Of a stretch of DNA of 64,000 nucleotides, positions 1-9,400 are shown piece by piece. Positions within the stretch are counted from its first letter, which is position 1. Each line of letters starts with the position of its first letter. Source of the DNA: Chionoecetes opilio. Taxonomy: Eukaryota > Arthropoda > Malacostraca > Decapoda > Majidae. Below the pieces are notes generated by a model. That model searched no databases, was not told where the DNA came from, and saw only the letters and a program-made list of their open reading frames with translations. The translations under genes and the position numbers were made by a program. The stretch is taken from the NCBI GenBank assembly GCA_016584305.1, contig JACEEZ010015331.1:1-64000 (forward strand), read 5' to 3'.

Positions 1-13
1 TTCAACTTTTCAT

Positions 14-886
14 AGAGAACTGCAACTCCGAAATGCCAGTGGTCGCTGGCAGTTTAACTCACAATTTGGTGAAAAGTGGTCAACTTGAAAGAAAATTTGG
101 GCTTATTCCACTGCACTTAAAACACAAAAGTATAATTTTAAGAACGATTTTCTTCTATATGTATATTGTATAGAAGCCTGAGTCTGTAAAACATGCATTT
201 AACCAAATAACCAAGTAGGTTATAGTTGAGGAGGCGAGGTAAATGTTACTCTATGATATTATATAGTCAATAACGTATGTTTAGAAGTTATCTATACCTA
301 GGCAGTCATATTTTCCTGTTATTATTGTGTATCAATCAGATAGAAAGCCTGGAAGTGCAATGAGTCGACGCGTGAAGTGGCAATGTTTTGATTCAATCTC
401 CCCGCCACAATCTCCCCGCCCACCACTCCCCGCCGCGGCGTGTCGCCTCCACAATTATAACCTACATTGTCGCAGCAACAAGCCGATTTCGGCATTCTTT
501 ATTCTTCGTTTTTCCAAGGCATTGCTTATTGTATTTTGACAAGCGTTTGCCAGACGCAGCAGTACTGTCTTAGAAAACAGTGTGAACATCACCCAAATTT
601 TACATGCCACAATATACATGTAAAAAATATATTAAGCTTTGCTACTCGAGGCGAGTAATTTGCATTAAATTGCTATTATAGAACGTTCCATCGTAATGAA
701 TGTCATCCATATAATTAGTAGAACAACAGAAAAACTATATTTTTTGGTATTCAGATGCGGTGCATCAATGTTTATCGCGAAATTAATTTATGAAAAATAT
801 TAGTCGCGGAGCCAAAACACAGTAGACCAACCTTTGAGTTAAAACTGCCAGCGACCACTGGCATTTCTCGAGTTTCAGTTCTCTCT
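14..886 (-). mobile_element. Non-autonomous TIR transposon, copy 1 (873 bp)
   Basis: The ends are inverted repeats of about 45 bp, starting AGAGAACTGCAACTCC on the left and closing ..GTTTCAGTTCTCTCT on the right, each with a GCCAGTGGTCGCTGGCAG core. The sequence is a reverse-complement copy of 55839-56714. It holds no ORF of interest. The right flank AATTCTCGCAACCC is the same host-repeat sequence that flanks the 55.8-kb copy, but here the transposon is in the opposite orientation. The left flank is not the expected host sequence. Superfamily not assigned. Confidence 0.8.
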
Positions 887-1059
887 AATTCTCGCAACCC
901 ACTTTTGTTTTCACAATTCTCGCTAATAGGCTGCTAAAAAAAAAGAAAAAAAAAAGTGATCGGATCATCTCATAAATGGGCTTATGATCTTCCCCTGGTC
1001 AACCTGATTCCAAAAATGTGCCATATGAGGTGTTTGCGCCACGGGGGGCGGAACCTATA

Positions 1060-1098
<39 letters not shown>

Positions 1099-1131
1099 GA
1101 CAGACACACTTTCGCTTATATTATTATAGAA
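887..1131 (+). mobile_element. 3' part of composite repeat (ends TTCGCTTATATTATTATAGA)
   Basis: This is the right-hand module of a dispersed repeat: CTCGCAACCCACTTTT, an A-rich run, AAAGTGATCGGATCATCTC, a GCCACGGGGGGCGG block, a (CA)n/(CAGA)n array at about 1061-1109, then the terminal TTCGCTTATATTATTATAGA. The same end occurs at about 16619, 45424 and 56947, and inverted at 13988. Its left end is at 42232 and 55376 and, inverted, at 14704. I cannot assign the class; the ends are not inverted repeats. Confidence 0.8.
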
Positions 1132-1480
1132 GACTTAAAAGTGTAGACTTCCATAATTAATGATGCATGAAGGCAAATTGTTCCATAGTTAAGGCCTTTG
1201 TACAGTGATGGGTCTGGCACCAGTCTGTTCTGGCTCTTGGCACATAAAGGTCTTTTAGCTGCCTTGTTGTACTGGCTGTATTTTCCCTGACAATGGAAAA
1301 CTAGATACCACTCCGGATACAACCCATTGACAGCCTTATAAACAGCGAAACATTTTTCATAAATATATCTGTCTTTAATTCTTAACCACTTTAACTCTTT
1401 TATGATAGGAGTAACGTGATCCTTCTATCTTGCTCCTCCAATAGCTAGTTTAGCTGCAATATTTTGCAGTTTTAAAACAC
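1132..1480 (-). pseudogene. LINE reverse transcriptase C-terminal remnant
   Basis: Read on the minus strand, 1480 to about 1135 translates, with stops and one shift, as a LINE ORF2 tail: an NIAAKLAIGGAR-like stretch, then KDHVTPIIKELKWLRIKDR, then YIYEKCFAVYKAVNGLYPEW. This resembles the 'HVTPLLKxLxWLxIxxRI.YK...VYK' tail of Jockey/CR1-type non-LTR elements. Only about 110 residues remain, with no reverse transcriptase catalytic motif. It is a dead 3' fragment; the exact clade is not resolved. Confidence 0.6.
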
Positions 1481-1928
1481 TAAAAAGTAAAGTTGAGAAA
1501 AGTATTTGTTGAGTCCCATATACCCATACAGTAATTCATTAAGCTGAGAGAGAGAGAGAAGAGAGAGAGAGATTAATTTAATGCCAAAAATTAGCCAAGA
1601 ATGAAAAACAGCCCCCCTATCTTCCAAGCAAAATATAAATCAGCCCAACCCCCAAAGCGGAAAATCCCGGGCACTGGCGGGCAGATGATGGCCAGTTAAT
1701 GAATCCCTCATTATACCTGACCCTTGCCATCAGGTGCAACAGTTAATAAAAAAATAAGTCACTAATGTGGAACTCGACCCAGCCAGCCCCATATGATGTC
1801 CGTAGGTGCCCGCCTCTTTACCTTGCCCTATTAATAGTCCTTGGTTTATGGAGAAAAAAAACATTAATGTGAAGGATATGTGTTGTGATCCATTCACAAT
1901 ATCGTCAGTCAGTTATCGTAACTTATTA
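1481..1928. other. Non-genic stretch with short (GA)n
   Basis: Nothing recognised apart from an interrupted GA array at about 1543-1573. Confidence 0.5.
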
Positions 1929-2177
1929 ATGGCTTTCATTCGACGGTACACTTTCGTCAGTGTGGTTGTTTTGTTTACATTATCAGCTGTGAGCGCCGAG
2001 CGGGCGAGCCTCCAACACTCCTGTCAGCCGTTCTGGCGAGGCACGAAAACGAGAGAGAAGCCGCAAGAAGCCGTAAGAAGCCGGCTTCTTACGGCTTCTC
2101 TCACCAAAATTCGCCTTTTAAAGAGTTGCCAATATAAAGGGTTGCATGGCCCCTACTGCGCATGCGCGGTGGCGTGA
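1929..2177 (+). CDS. Candidate signal-peptide exon or small ORF (82 aa), unrecognised
   Basis: An ATG at 1929 opens a frame whose first 23 residues look like a secretory signal peptide: Met, two arginines, a hydrophobic core FVSVVVLFTLSAV, and an SA-like cleavage site. After residue 23 the protein is basic with four cysteines and no recognised domain. A GTGAGC splice-donor-like hexamer at 1989-1994 falls at the end of the signal core, so this could be the first exon of a secreted protein rather than an 82-residue protein. The frame also crosses a perfect palindrome at 2066-2099, which makes the downstream part doubtful. No homologue comes to mind. Confidence 0.22.
   Translation: MAFIRRYTFVSVVVLFTLSAVSAERASLQHSCQPFWRGTKTREKPQEAVRSRLLTASLTKIRLLKSCQYKGLHGPYCACAVA
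2066..2099. repeat. 34-bp perfect palindrome
   Basis: Base-by-base pairing outwards from the centre between 2082 and 2083 holds for 17 positions on each side, with no spacer. The core repeats AAGAAGCCG, and a further imperfect AAGAAGCCG unit lies just left. It could extrude a cruciform. Confidence 0.9.
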
Positions 2178-3015
2178 GAAACCAAATATATCAGGTAAAT
2201 AGAAATATCGTCTAAAATCAGTTAAACAATGCTATCCTTCACCAAATGAGGCATCCCACATAGAAGAATGCCTCATCTATTGCTGTCATCAAGATACTCG
2301 CCCAACAGTGGTGTTTACATGAGATATTTTGGTTCTTAGTGTTGCTGCCTGGCCCGCTCTCGCACCGACCACCGCCCCAAGCCAGCAATATGGCAAATTA
2401 TGTCATAAATGATAAGTGTCCGTACACTATAAGGCTGTCCATGATAGAAGAAGACTTGAACAATCGCTGCATACCAGACACAAGCCCAGTGGTTAGATAT
2501 ATATGAACATATACGGGTGTTTTGGTGCACCTGGCACAAGCTGCAAGGGACGAGGACACCATGGCAGGTTTGTGCTCCTGTTTGTAATAATACAGTAACG
2601 TTCCCTGCTTTAACTTTGGTCGTACATTGAATAATCAGTATTGTACAGGTGGGCTAAGTATTTGTACAAAACGACGCGTTATTATGTGTAAATCATATCA
2701 TGTTCACCCATCCACGTCGGAGGCATGCGCGGGAAGGGTGACACAGAAAAAGGCATATTTAACAGTAAGAATACAACGTCTGTGTGTCATTATCGACAAG
2801 TATGTTCCTGGTTGACTACTTTATATATTGTATTAGTGCCAAGGCAATACAGAATGGATTTCCATAGTAATAAGAACAAATAAGCCAGGCATCCACGTCG
2901 GTGTAGCGATCTGACCAGCTACCCTTGGCCCGAGTAGCTACACTGCACAAATATGCACTGAAACACTGCTCCCTGGGTGAATATTTGTTTGACAATGTAT
3001 ACCAATTGTATAATA
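2178..3015. other. Non-genic stretch
   Basis: Short ORFs occur on both strands, but none has recognisable content or splice context. No repeat family recognised. Confidence 0.5.
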
Positions 3016-3905
3016 AATGACCTACATGAGAAAATAATATAACATGTGTTTTGGTTTCCTTATTTATCAGGGTACCACATTCATCGCCACATAGCTACAT
3101 GGTAAATAAGATGTAAAGAAGCATACATATATACCACTGTATAGTGGTCTATGATCGAAGTTATCACTGACTAGTATAAATGAATGACCTACATGAGAAA
3201 ATAATATGACTTGTGTTTTGGTGACACTATTTATCAGGGTACCACATTCATCGCCACATAGCTACATGTAAATAAGATGTAAAGAGCATATATACCACTG
3301 TATTGTACCACAGTGGTCTATGATCGAAGTTATCACTGACTAGTATAAATGAATGACCTACATGAGAAAATAATATGACTTGTGTTTTGGTGACACTATT
3401 TATCAGGGTACCACATTCATCGCCACATAGCTACATGGTAAATAAGATGTAAAGAAGCATATATACCACTGTATCTGTACCACAGTGGTCTATGATCGAA
3501 GTTATCACTGACTAGTATAAATGAAATGACCTACATGAGAAAATAATATGACTTTGGTTTTGGTGACACTATTTATCAGGGTACCACATTCATCGCCACA
3601 TAGCTACATGGTAAATAAGCTGTAAAGAACATAATTTTACCAGCTGTATAGTGTGTCTATGATCGAAGTTATCACTGACTAGTATAGATAAATGACCTAC
3701 ATGAGAAAATAATATACTTGTGTTTTGGTGACACTATTTATCAGGACCAATCATCGCCGTATCAACGGTAAATAAAGTGCTTTACAGCCATACATAGCCA
3801 TAACCCTTATATTGGTCTTATATCGTAAGTTGTCACTGTTAGTTATGATATAAACGTGGCACTCTACATATGAAAATAAATATATTGCATTTTTGAACTA
3901 TTTTA
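3016..3905. repeat. Tandem satellite, about 168-bp unit, 5 copies plus a degraded one
   Basis: The unit opens AATGACCTACATGAGAAAAT and contains TATCAGGGTACCACATTCAT and TATGATCGAAGTTATCACTG. Unit starts are at 3016, 3183, 3352, 3525 and 3691, giving spacings of 167, 169, 173 and 166 bp, with a decayed sixth unit from about 3860. The central units are nearly identical and divergence grows towards the right edge. No ORF runs through it. Confidence 0.9.
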
Positions 3906-4431
3906 CACTACAAAGGATCGTATAAATAACTACCAGAGTTGGTCCTATATGGATGGCATAGGGGTTAACTTATATATGGCAACTACTTTATTTCTCCCAC
4001 CGCTCTTGTGTTTGCTTTTGATACCCTTTAAATTCCGCTTTCCTCTGCCTCCACCTTCTTTCTTTTTCTATTAGCATTTTTTCCTTTACCTCTAAGACTT
4101 TTATCTTCAACCTATGTGGACCTAAAAAGTGTTACGTTGTTCATTCCTTGTACTAGATTATTTTCCCGCTCATTCTTTCTGTTGTCCTTGAAGGATTCTT
4201 CCGCTTCTCTCTCCATCTTCCTTCTTTCCCTCTATTTCTCTTCCTTCCCTTACTTTATCTCTCTCCTCTTTCCCTGTTCGTCTTTCTCTCATGCGTACTA
4301 GCTCCTCTCTCACTCATCCAGCTCCATGATCTCGTGACCTCCTCTCCTTCTTCTCTCTCTCTCCTCTCTCTTTCTCGTCTCTCCTGTTTCTTCTCTCATG
4401 CACTGCCCCCACTCAACCTGACCTACACGGT
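3906..4431. other. Pyrimidine-rich non-genic stretch
   Basis: From about 4000 to 4400 the plus strand is strongly CT-biased with many TCTC runs. The plus-strand frame at 4116-4301 is low-complexity Ser/Leu/Phe and is not credible as a gene. Confidence 0.6.
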
Positions 4432-4550
4432 ATCCTTTCTATCACCCATCCATAAAATTGTCCAGCCTCCTTTTAAAACTCCCTATTGACTCCACATTAA
4501 CTACCCCACGACTGAGTCCATTCCAATCATCTACCATTCTATTTGTAGGG
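4432..4550 (-). pseudogene. CR1-like LINE 3' fragment
   Basis: On the minus strand this reads like the extreme C-terminus of the CR1-like reverse transcriptase ORF at 23.2-24 kb (motif 'W N x L S ... SLxxFKRRLDNF MDG'). It matches the 23281-23370 region in the words TCCAGCCTCCTTTTAAAACT and GAGTCCATTCCAATCAT. Only about 40 codons remain. Confidence 0.75.
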
Positions 4551-4768
4551 GACACGTGCCCTCCCAGGAAAATCCGGTGCCCCCCACTGGCCATGGCTGC
4601 CGTATTCTGTATAAGGCTCTAATACCCACCACTGATATGAGATCTTAGAATATACTCTTATACCCTTATATGTGGCATCAGAGTGGCCCCGTTATGCCCC
4701 CCATACTCAGCCGTGCCCCCCCAGGTGCCCCCCATTGATAGATACCTGGCTGCACCACTGACCATGCA

Positions 4769-5256
4769 CTACCGTAGATAACAGTAAAGTCGCCAGGACA
4801 ACTTTTTTTTCTGTTTACAGACGTGTGGTGGCGTTAATAGTTACATTTCTACATCCATGATTTCAGGACAGTTAGAAGGGGCTATCTGGAGAGTGTGTGT
4901 CATTTTATGTCTTCATCTGTGTCATAGTATGGCTACCGGTATAAATGAACAAATTATAAAAATATCTACAAAGTGGCTACCAACAATAGAGTCGCCATCT
5001 AGTGTTTATTTACTGAGTGTCGTACCGCTGTCGTCGTCGCCCGAAAAAAAAACGCGTAGTGAAATTTGAAACCGTCTATACTTGCAGCTACAAAGCATAA
5101 AACAACGCTCAAACAGAGTAGATTATACAGTCATGATATAAACTACTGTGTATTATCTTCAGTGGCACATAAAAATCAGTAGTAATGCTATAATTCGTAA
5201 TATATGGCGCCTGGCGACATGACTGCAGGTGGCGACTTGACTGTTAGCTACGGTAG
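4769..5256. mobile_element. TIR element CTACCGTAG..CTACGGTAG, short copy (488 bp)
   Basis: The left end CTACCGTAGATAACAGTAAA pairs with the right end, which reads GACTTGACTGTTAGCTACGG. Inside are repeated GTCGCCA/TGGCGAC motifs, an ACAAAGCATAAAACAACGCT block and a 70-bp module (4830-4903) shared with the composite repeat. The ends and flanking interior match those of the 4.8-kb element at 58594-63372, so this is a deleted or MITE version. No clear target-site duplication is visible here. Confidence 0.8.
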
Positions 5257-5374
5257 GTATCAGCAGTGGCGGTTCTGGCTTGTGTGGCGCCCTGGGCAAA
5301 CACTGACTTTTTTATTAAGATATTAGGAACTACAAAATTACTTATTATTTATTGTTAATATTTATTATTGTTAT

Positions 5375-5520
5375 TACGAGCAAAAGTTACCCGTAATAAG
5401 TATGCTGCTCTGAAAGACCATCCGAATGGCTTTGTCCACGTAGCACCGTGTTTATGAATCTCTCTCTCTCCTTCCATCTTCCTCGAGAGAGAGAGCTAGA
5501 GAGAGAGAGAGAGAGAGAGC

Positions 5521-5600
<80 letters not shown>
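5375..5600. repeat. Microsatellite-associated repeat with (GA)n
   Basis: A unique-looking 85-bp left part (AAGTTACCCGTAATAAGTAT, GGCTTTGTCCACGT, TTTATGAATCTCTCTCTC) runs into a GA array at about 5485-5600. The same 85-bp part occurs at about 7983-8075, again running straight into a long (CT)n array, so flank and microsatellite move as a unit. Confidence 0.75.
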
Positions 5601-5603
<3 letters not shown>

Positions 5604-6367
5604 TGAAAATCAGAAACACAAAAGTGTCTCCTGTGCCAGGTAGGCCTATGCCCCAGGCTGAAAAACTCCCCCAATTTTCTGAACTATGAAGAGATGGGAT
5701 CAACCTGGCCTAATATAGCTTATACCCATCTCAAGGTCTCACCTTGCCTGAAAGTTCGGGTGAAATTGGGACAGGAATGGCGGAGCCTTGGCTGTGGGCC
5801 TACACACGGACACACGGTGAATTATAGCAAAGACCTTCTATGTGGTAGCGAGTCTTTGATTATAGTAAGACTTACCTATAGTAAGATTTAATATTTTTTT
5901 CTTTTCCTTCAACTTTTTCATCGTGACTTTTGTCTTAGTGATATTTTTACATAAATTATTTAGAAACAATAACAAATTATTAAATATATATATATATTAT
6001 AAAATTAAAAATAATTAAACAGATGTAATAAATATTTTGACTACTGGAAACAGCCTAGATAGTGTGTAGGCCCGGAATTCCCGACGAGGTGTCGGGACTT
6101 CCTGGCAACCAACAACCCTGCAGCGTCAGCCTTGGCCATGATAACAAAAGTACAAGACAAATAACCAGATTTAAGAACAGAGATCAAAGAAACATGACAT
6201 AATAATGAGATAATAATTGTCACCACCTGAGTGGTGGAGACACCCGGGCATGGGTCACGCGGCGTGGCAGGCGTTGGAGGTCACCGTGTTGGGTCACAGC
6301 GTGAACCACGGGTCACGGCGGGGAGGACATCAAGGAGTGAGTCATGACGGGATCATCAGCGAGCTCC
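5601..6367. other. Intergenic, downstream of KH gene
   Basis: AT-rich around 5880-6030. No gene recognised. A TTTAAT at 5887-5892 (ATTAAA on the minus strand) could be a weak polyadenylation signal for the KH gene, but it is about 480 bp past the stop and unsupported otherwise. Confidence 0.4.
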
Positions 6368-7894
6368 TCACTTCTTGGTCGCCGCCAATCGTCTATGTTG
6401 TTGCCGCCACTGCTTCAGTAGCTGCCGCCGCCGCTCCGCCGCCTGCAGGCGTGCCTTGAGGCAGGCCTCCACGGCGGCCACCTCGGCGGGAGGCCCCGTG
6501 ATTCTTACTTCGCGGGACTCTGTGTTGGTGGCGGGGGGTACCGACACCCTCACCCCGGGGTACTCCTGCGCCAGCTTGATCAGGGCCTCGCCCCCGGGGC
6601 CCACCACGTGGCGCCGCATGTCAGGGGCCACGTCAAGGACCACCTTAGTTCTGGCCGCTTTGCGACGCTCGGCTGCCTCACGCAGCTGTGCCTCGACAGC
6701 TTCCAGGCGGCTGGTGATGTCCTTGGCGGCGGCGGCCACCTGACTCTTCAGGCCTGTGAGGGTGACGTGATTAGTGGTGCGATCCTGGGGCAGGGGCACC
6801 GTCACACGCACGCTGGGGTAGTCCTGTCTCAGCTTTTGGACAGTGCTCCCCCGTGGGCCGATGACGTGCTGCCGTCTGCCCGGTGGCACCGGCAGCAACA
6901 CCGTCACCGCGTCTTCCTTCCAGGAGTTGCGCACCTGTACTTGGGAGTTGTCCTTTGGCACTGCTTGTCGCCGGGCCTTAACGCGTTTCTTGGCTGGCTT
7001 TGGAGGCGCGACGCTCTCCTGCACAGCCTTGGTGCCTTCCTCCTTGTCTGACTCCTCGTCACGGCATTTCTTCTGCTTTCTACACACAGTGTGCCATTCG
7101 CCGCAGTCGTCCTCAGGCTCTTCACTTGTGACAAGCGTCTTCTTCTTCTTCTTCCGTTTGTTACGCTTCTTAGAGCCTTTGCCTTCCGCCGGGGCTTCTT
7201 GCTCCTGTGGATCCTCGACAAGGTCCTCGGCGTGGTCGTGCGTCTCCCCGCGCTGCTCCATGACACGTGAAGTTGTCACGTCAGTATTTTCTGATGGTTC
7301 CTCATCAATCATTTCAGAAGAGTCGATCTCATTCTGATCAGCCTCCGTGTTATCCTGGTCTGGAGCTTCTGCTGTGACGCCTGCAGCATCAGCAGACCGA
7401 TCTTGCTTCACTTTCTTGGTTCCGTCCCAAGAAAAGTAAGGAACGAAGCTCAGCAGAACAACCAGAATTGCAACAATTCCGAGGAAAAACAGAGCAGCAT
7501 AAAGGAGTTTTGATTCAAACTCCTCGTGCTCGTGTTCGGCCCTCGGCACCTCCACCTCCAGGCAGCCGAGGAACCGCTTGATCTCCACCGGCAGGCGCCA
7601 CCACGGCGCATCCCATGGGGCCACGCAGGCCTCCAGGGGGTCTCGAGGTGGGGCGGGGCGCAGAGGTCCCAGCCACCCCTGTTGAGCCAGGACCTCCCGT
7701 GCCAGCCACGCCACAGTGGCGTGCAGCGCCTTGTGGTCCCACGCCTCCAGGACCTCGGACAGCCGCGCGGCGTCCCTCGTGGCGTCCTGCCAGGCGCCCC
7801 ACAGGAGGGCACCGAGGGCCACCCCCGCGGCCACCAAAACCCCCATCATGATGTACTTGCACAGTTTTACTTTGTCTACAAAAGTGTTAGACAT
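6368..7894 (-). CDS. Membrane-anchored protein with two vigilin-like KH domains (508 aa)
   Basis: A single uninterrupted GC-rich reading frame of 508 codons in AT-rich surroundings. Visible layout: hydrophobic segment 1 at about residues 14-33; a Trp/Pro-rich region; hydrophobic segment 2 at about 129-152; an acidic Glu/Asp-rich linker (about 165-240); a lysine/arginine cluster (241-252); then two KH domains at about 328-397 and 416-485 with GXXG loops GPRG (346-349) and GPGG (432-435). Each loop is followed by a 'LxxxYPxVRVxVP' strand typical of vigilin/HDLBP-type KH repeats. The KH repeats are separated and followed by Ala/Arg/Glu-rich helices likely to form coiled coils. KH domains of this kind bind single-stranded RNA; two membrane passes suggest RNA tethering to an intracellular membrane, which is inference. 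The start is the first ATG after the AT-rich leader. Intronless, so either a one-exon gene or a retrocopy. Confidence 0.8.
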   Translation of the reverse strand: MSNTFVDKVKLCKYIMMGVLVAAGVALGALLWGAWQDATRDAARLSEVLEAWDHKALHATVAWLAREVLAQQGWLGPLRPAPPRDPLEACVAPWDAPWWRLPVEIKRFLGCLEVEVPRAEHEHEEFESKLLYAALFFLGIVAILVVLLSFVPYFSWDGTKKVKQDRSADAAGVTAEAPDQDNTEADQNEIDSSEMIDEEPSENTDVTTSRVMEQRGETHDHAEDLVEDPQEQEAPAEGKGSKKRNKRKKKKKTLVTSEEPEDDCGEWHTVCRKQKKCRDEESDKEEGTKAVQESVAPPKPAKKRVKARRQAVPKDNSQVQVRNSWKEDAVTVLLPVPPGRRQHVIGPRGSTVQKLRQDYPSVRVTVPLPQDRTTNHVTLTGLKSQVAAAAKDITSRLEAVEAQLREAAERRKAARTKVVLDVAPDMRRHVVGPGGEALIKLAQEYPGVRVSVPPATNTESREVRITGPPAEVAAVEACLKARLQAAERRRQLLKQWRQQHRRLAATKK

Positions 7895-7979
7895 ATTAAT
7901 TTATAAATCACCAGAATAAGGCGTTGTGTCACCGCGAGTCTTGTGGGTGAGAAAGGGGATGACAAGTTGTCTGTCTGGG

Positions 7980-8084
7980 GGACGAGCACAAGTTACCCGT
8001 AATTAGTATGACGCTCTGAAAGACAACCCAATGGTTTTGTCCACGTCGCCTAATAGAGTTTATGAATCTCTCTCTCCCTTTTTT

Positions 8085-8165
<81 letters not shown>
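7980..8165. repeat. Microsatellite-associated repeat with (CT)n
   Basis: The flank ACAAGTTACCCGTAATTAGT...TTTTGTCCACGT...TTTATGAATCTCTCTC matches 5375-5460, then a CT array runs about 8090-8161. It lies just upstream of the KH gene on the minus strand. Confidence 0.75.
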
Positions 8166-8523
8166 TTTTTCTCTCCCGAGAGAGAGGTTAAGCGAGAAGC
8201 AGAAAGATAAGTGTATCATTATTATAATAATAATAACAATTATTATTATATATATTTTTTGTGGACGCTCCATGCCGCCCCCGAGTCAATGCCGTCCTGG
8301 GCGATTGATTGACCAAGTCGCCCATCCCTAAATTCGCCACTGGGGATCAGGTTTGCAGCTCGCGCAGGCTCCTATGATTTTGTTAATTATGCGGGCAGTT
8401 AGGACAGGGTGTGCGAGGTCCCAGCTTAACCCCAACATCGGTCTCTATAAGCTCTTAATATCTTTCCGGGAGGATAAACATTTGGCGGTCGCGAGCTCAG
8501 TGCGCGTGATCAAGACCTGCTGA

Positions 8524-8557
<34 letters not shown>

Positions 8558-8755
8558 CGAGACTTAAATTTCAAAACTGTAGATGTTATTGATTTTGAGT
8601 AAACGCCGCATTGCTCATTTCCGTGTAGCCTTTCAACTCCTATCCATCATTCTTTGCCTCTTTGTTTAGCTCAGCGTTATCAGCATTATTATCATTTATT
8701 TGACTTAATTTTCACAACTCTCCATTTCTTCCTTCTCTTCAACCATCACCACTAT

Positions 8756-8807
<52 letters not shown>

Positions 8808-8979
8808 CACTACTTTTTTTTTTTTTTTTTTTTTTTCTTTAAAGATACCTCCACCGCTTGTTTATTTGCGGATTACATTAACTGGAGGCCAGTAGCCCCA
8901 ACTCTGATCGCTACTGATTGTGGCATCCAACCATAGGCTACTACTACTTATCCACTACTTACTCTCCTCTCTCCGTCAC
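8166..8979. other. Microsatellite-rich non-genic stretch
   Basis: Contains an ATT-rich run (8218-8260), (CA)n at about 8529-8553, (CTA)n at about 8757-8811 and a T run at 8814-8836. The AAGATACCTCCACCGC word after the T run recurs at about 9350 behind a second CTA array, suggesting a small duplicated unit. No gene. Confidence 0.7.
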
Positions 8980-9210
8980 CTACACTAATATGCCGCTCTC
9001 CACTACAGTGGCCTGGTAGTTCAGGCCAGCTAAATCGATGGTTGTGGAGGCGGAATATCTAGTACCCTTGAGACATAGGAGGGCAGACCTGAGCAGGGAG
9101 AAGGAGAGACGGCACCTCATCCAGGCGACAACGTGGCTCCTTGGCTGGTGCTTCTTTTCTGCCATTACATTTGCTAGTCTTGAATAGAAGCACTTGGCCT
9201 TGGGGCCCAT
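8980..9210 (-). pseudogene. C-terminal fragment resembling a mobile-element polyprotein
   Basis: The minus-strand frame of 76 residues has a 'CFYSRLANVMAEKK' stretch followed by 'RCRLSFSLLRSALLCLKGTR'. The pattern FYxRLAxxxAxK ... R..SFSLLRSxxxCLRGxR is familiar from the C-terminal ends of marine invertebrate mobile-element proteins; I recall the pattern but cannot name the class. No catalytic motif is present. The frame ends in a proper stop just left of 8980, and the upstream side breaks off at a CTA microsatellite, as expected for a truncated insertion. Confidence 0.4.
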
Positions 9211-9289
9211 CCCGCCGGACGTAGTGAAGACCAGGGGTGTGAAGCTGCCGTGGTCGACATTTCGAATCCTATCTCCATAACTACTACTA

Positions 9290-9321
<32 letters not shown>

Positions 9322-9400
9322 TTTTTTTTTACTACTACTACACTACTACAAGATACCTCCACCGCCTCTTTATTTGCGGCGGGTACTACTACTACTGTAA
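9211..9400. repeat. Interrupted (CTA)n arrays
   Basis: CTA/ACT trinucleotide arrays at about 9281-9347 and 9386-9396, interrupted by a T run and by AAGATACCTCCACCGC, which also occurs at about 8841. Confidence 0.8.

Noticed and set aside
5387..5703. Ser-Leu repeat open frames on the minus strand
   Set aside because: They are translations of the (GA)n microsatellite.
6375..7906. Several frames of 67-164 codons antisense or out of frame to the KH gene
   Set aside because: Shadows of a GC-rich gene; no recognisable domain, and the 508-codon frame explains the region.
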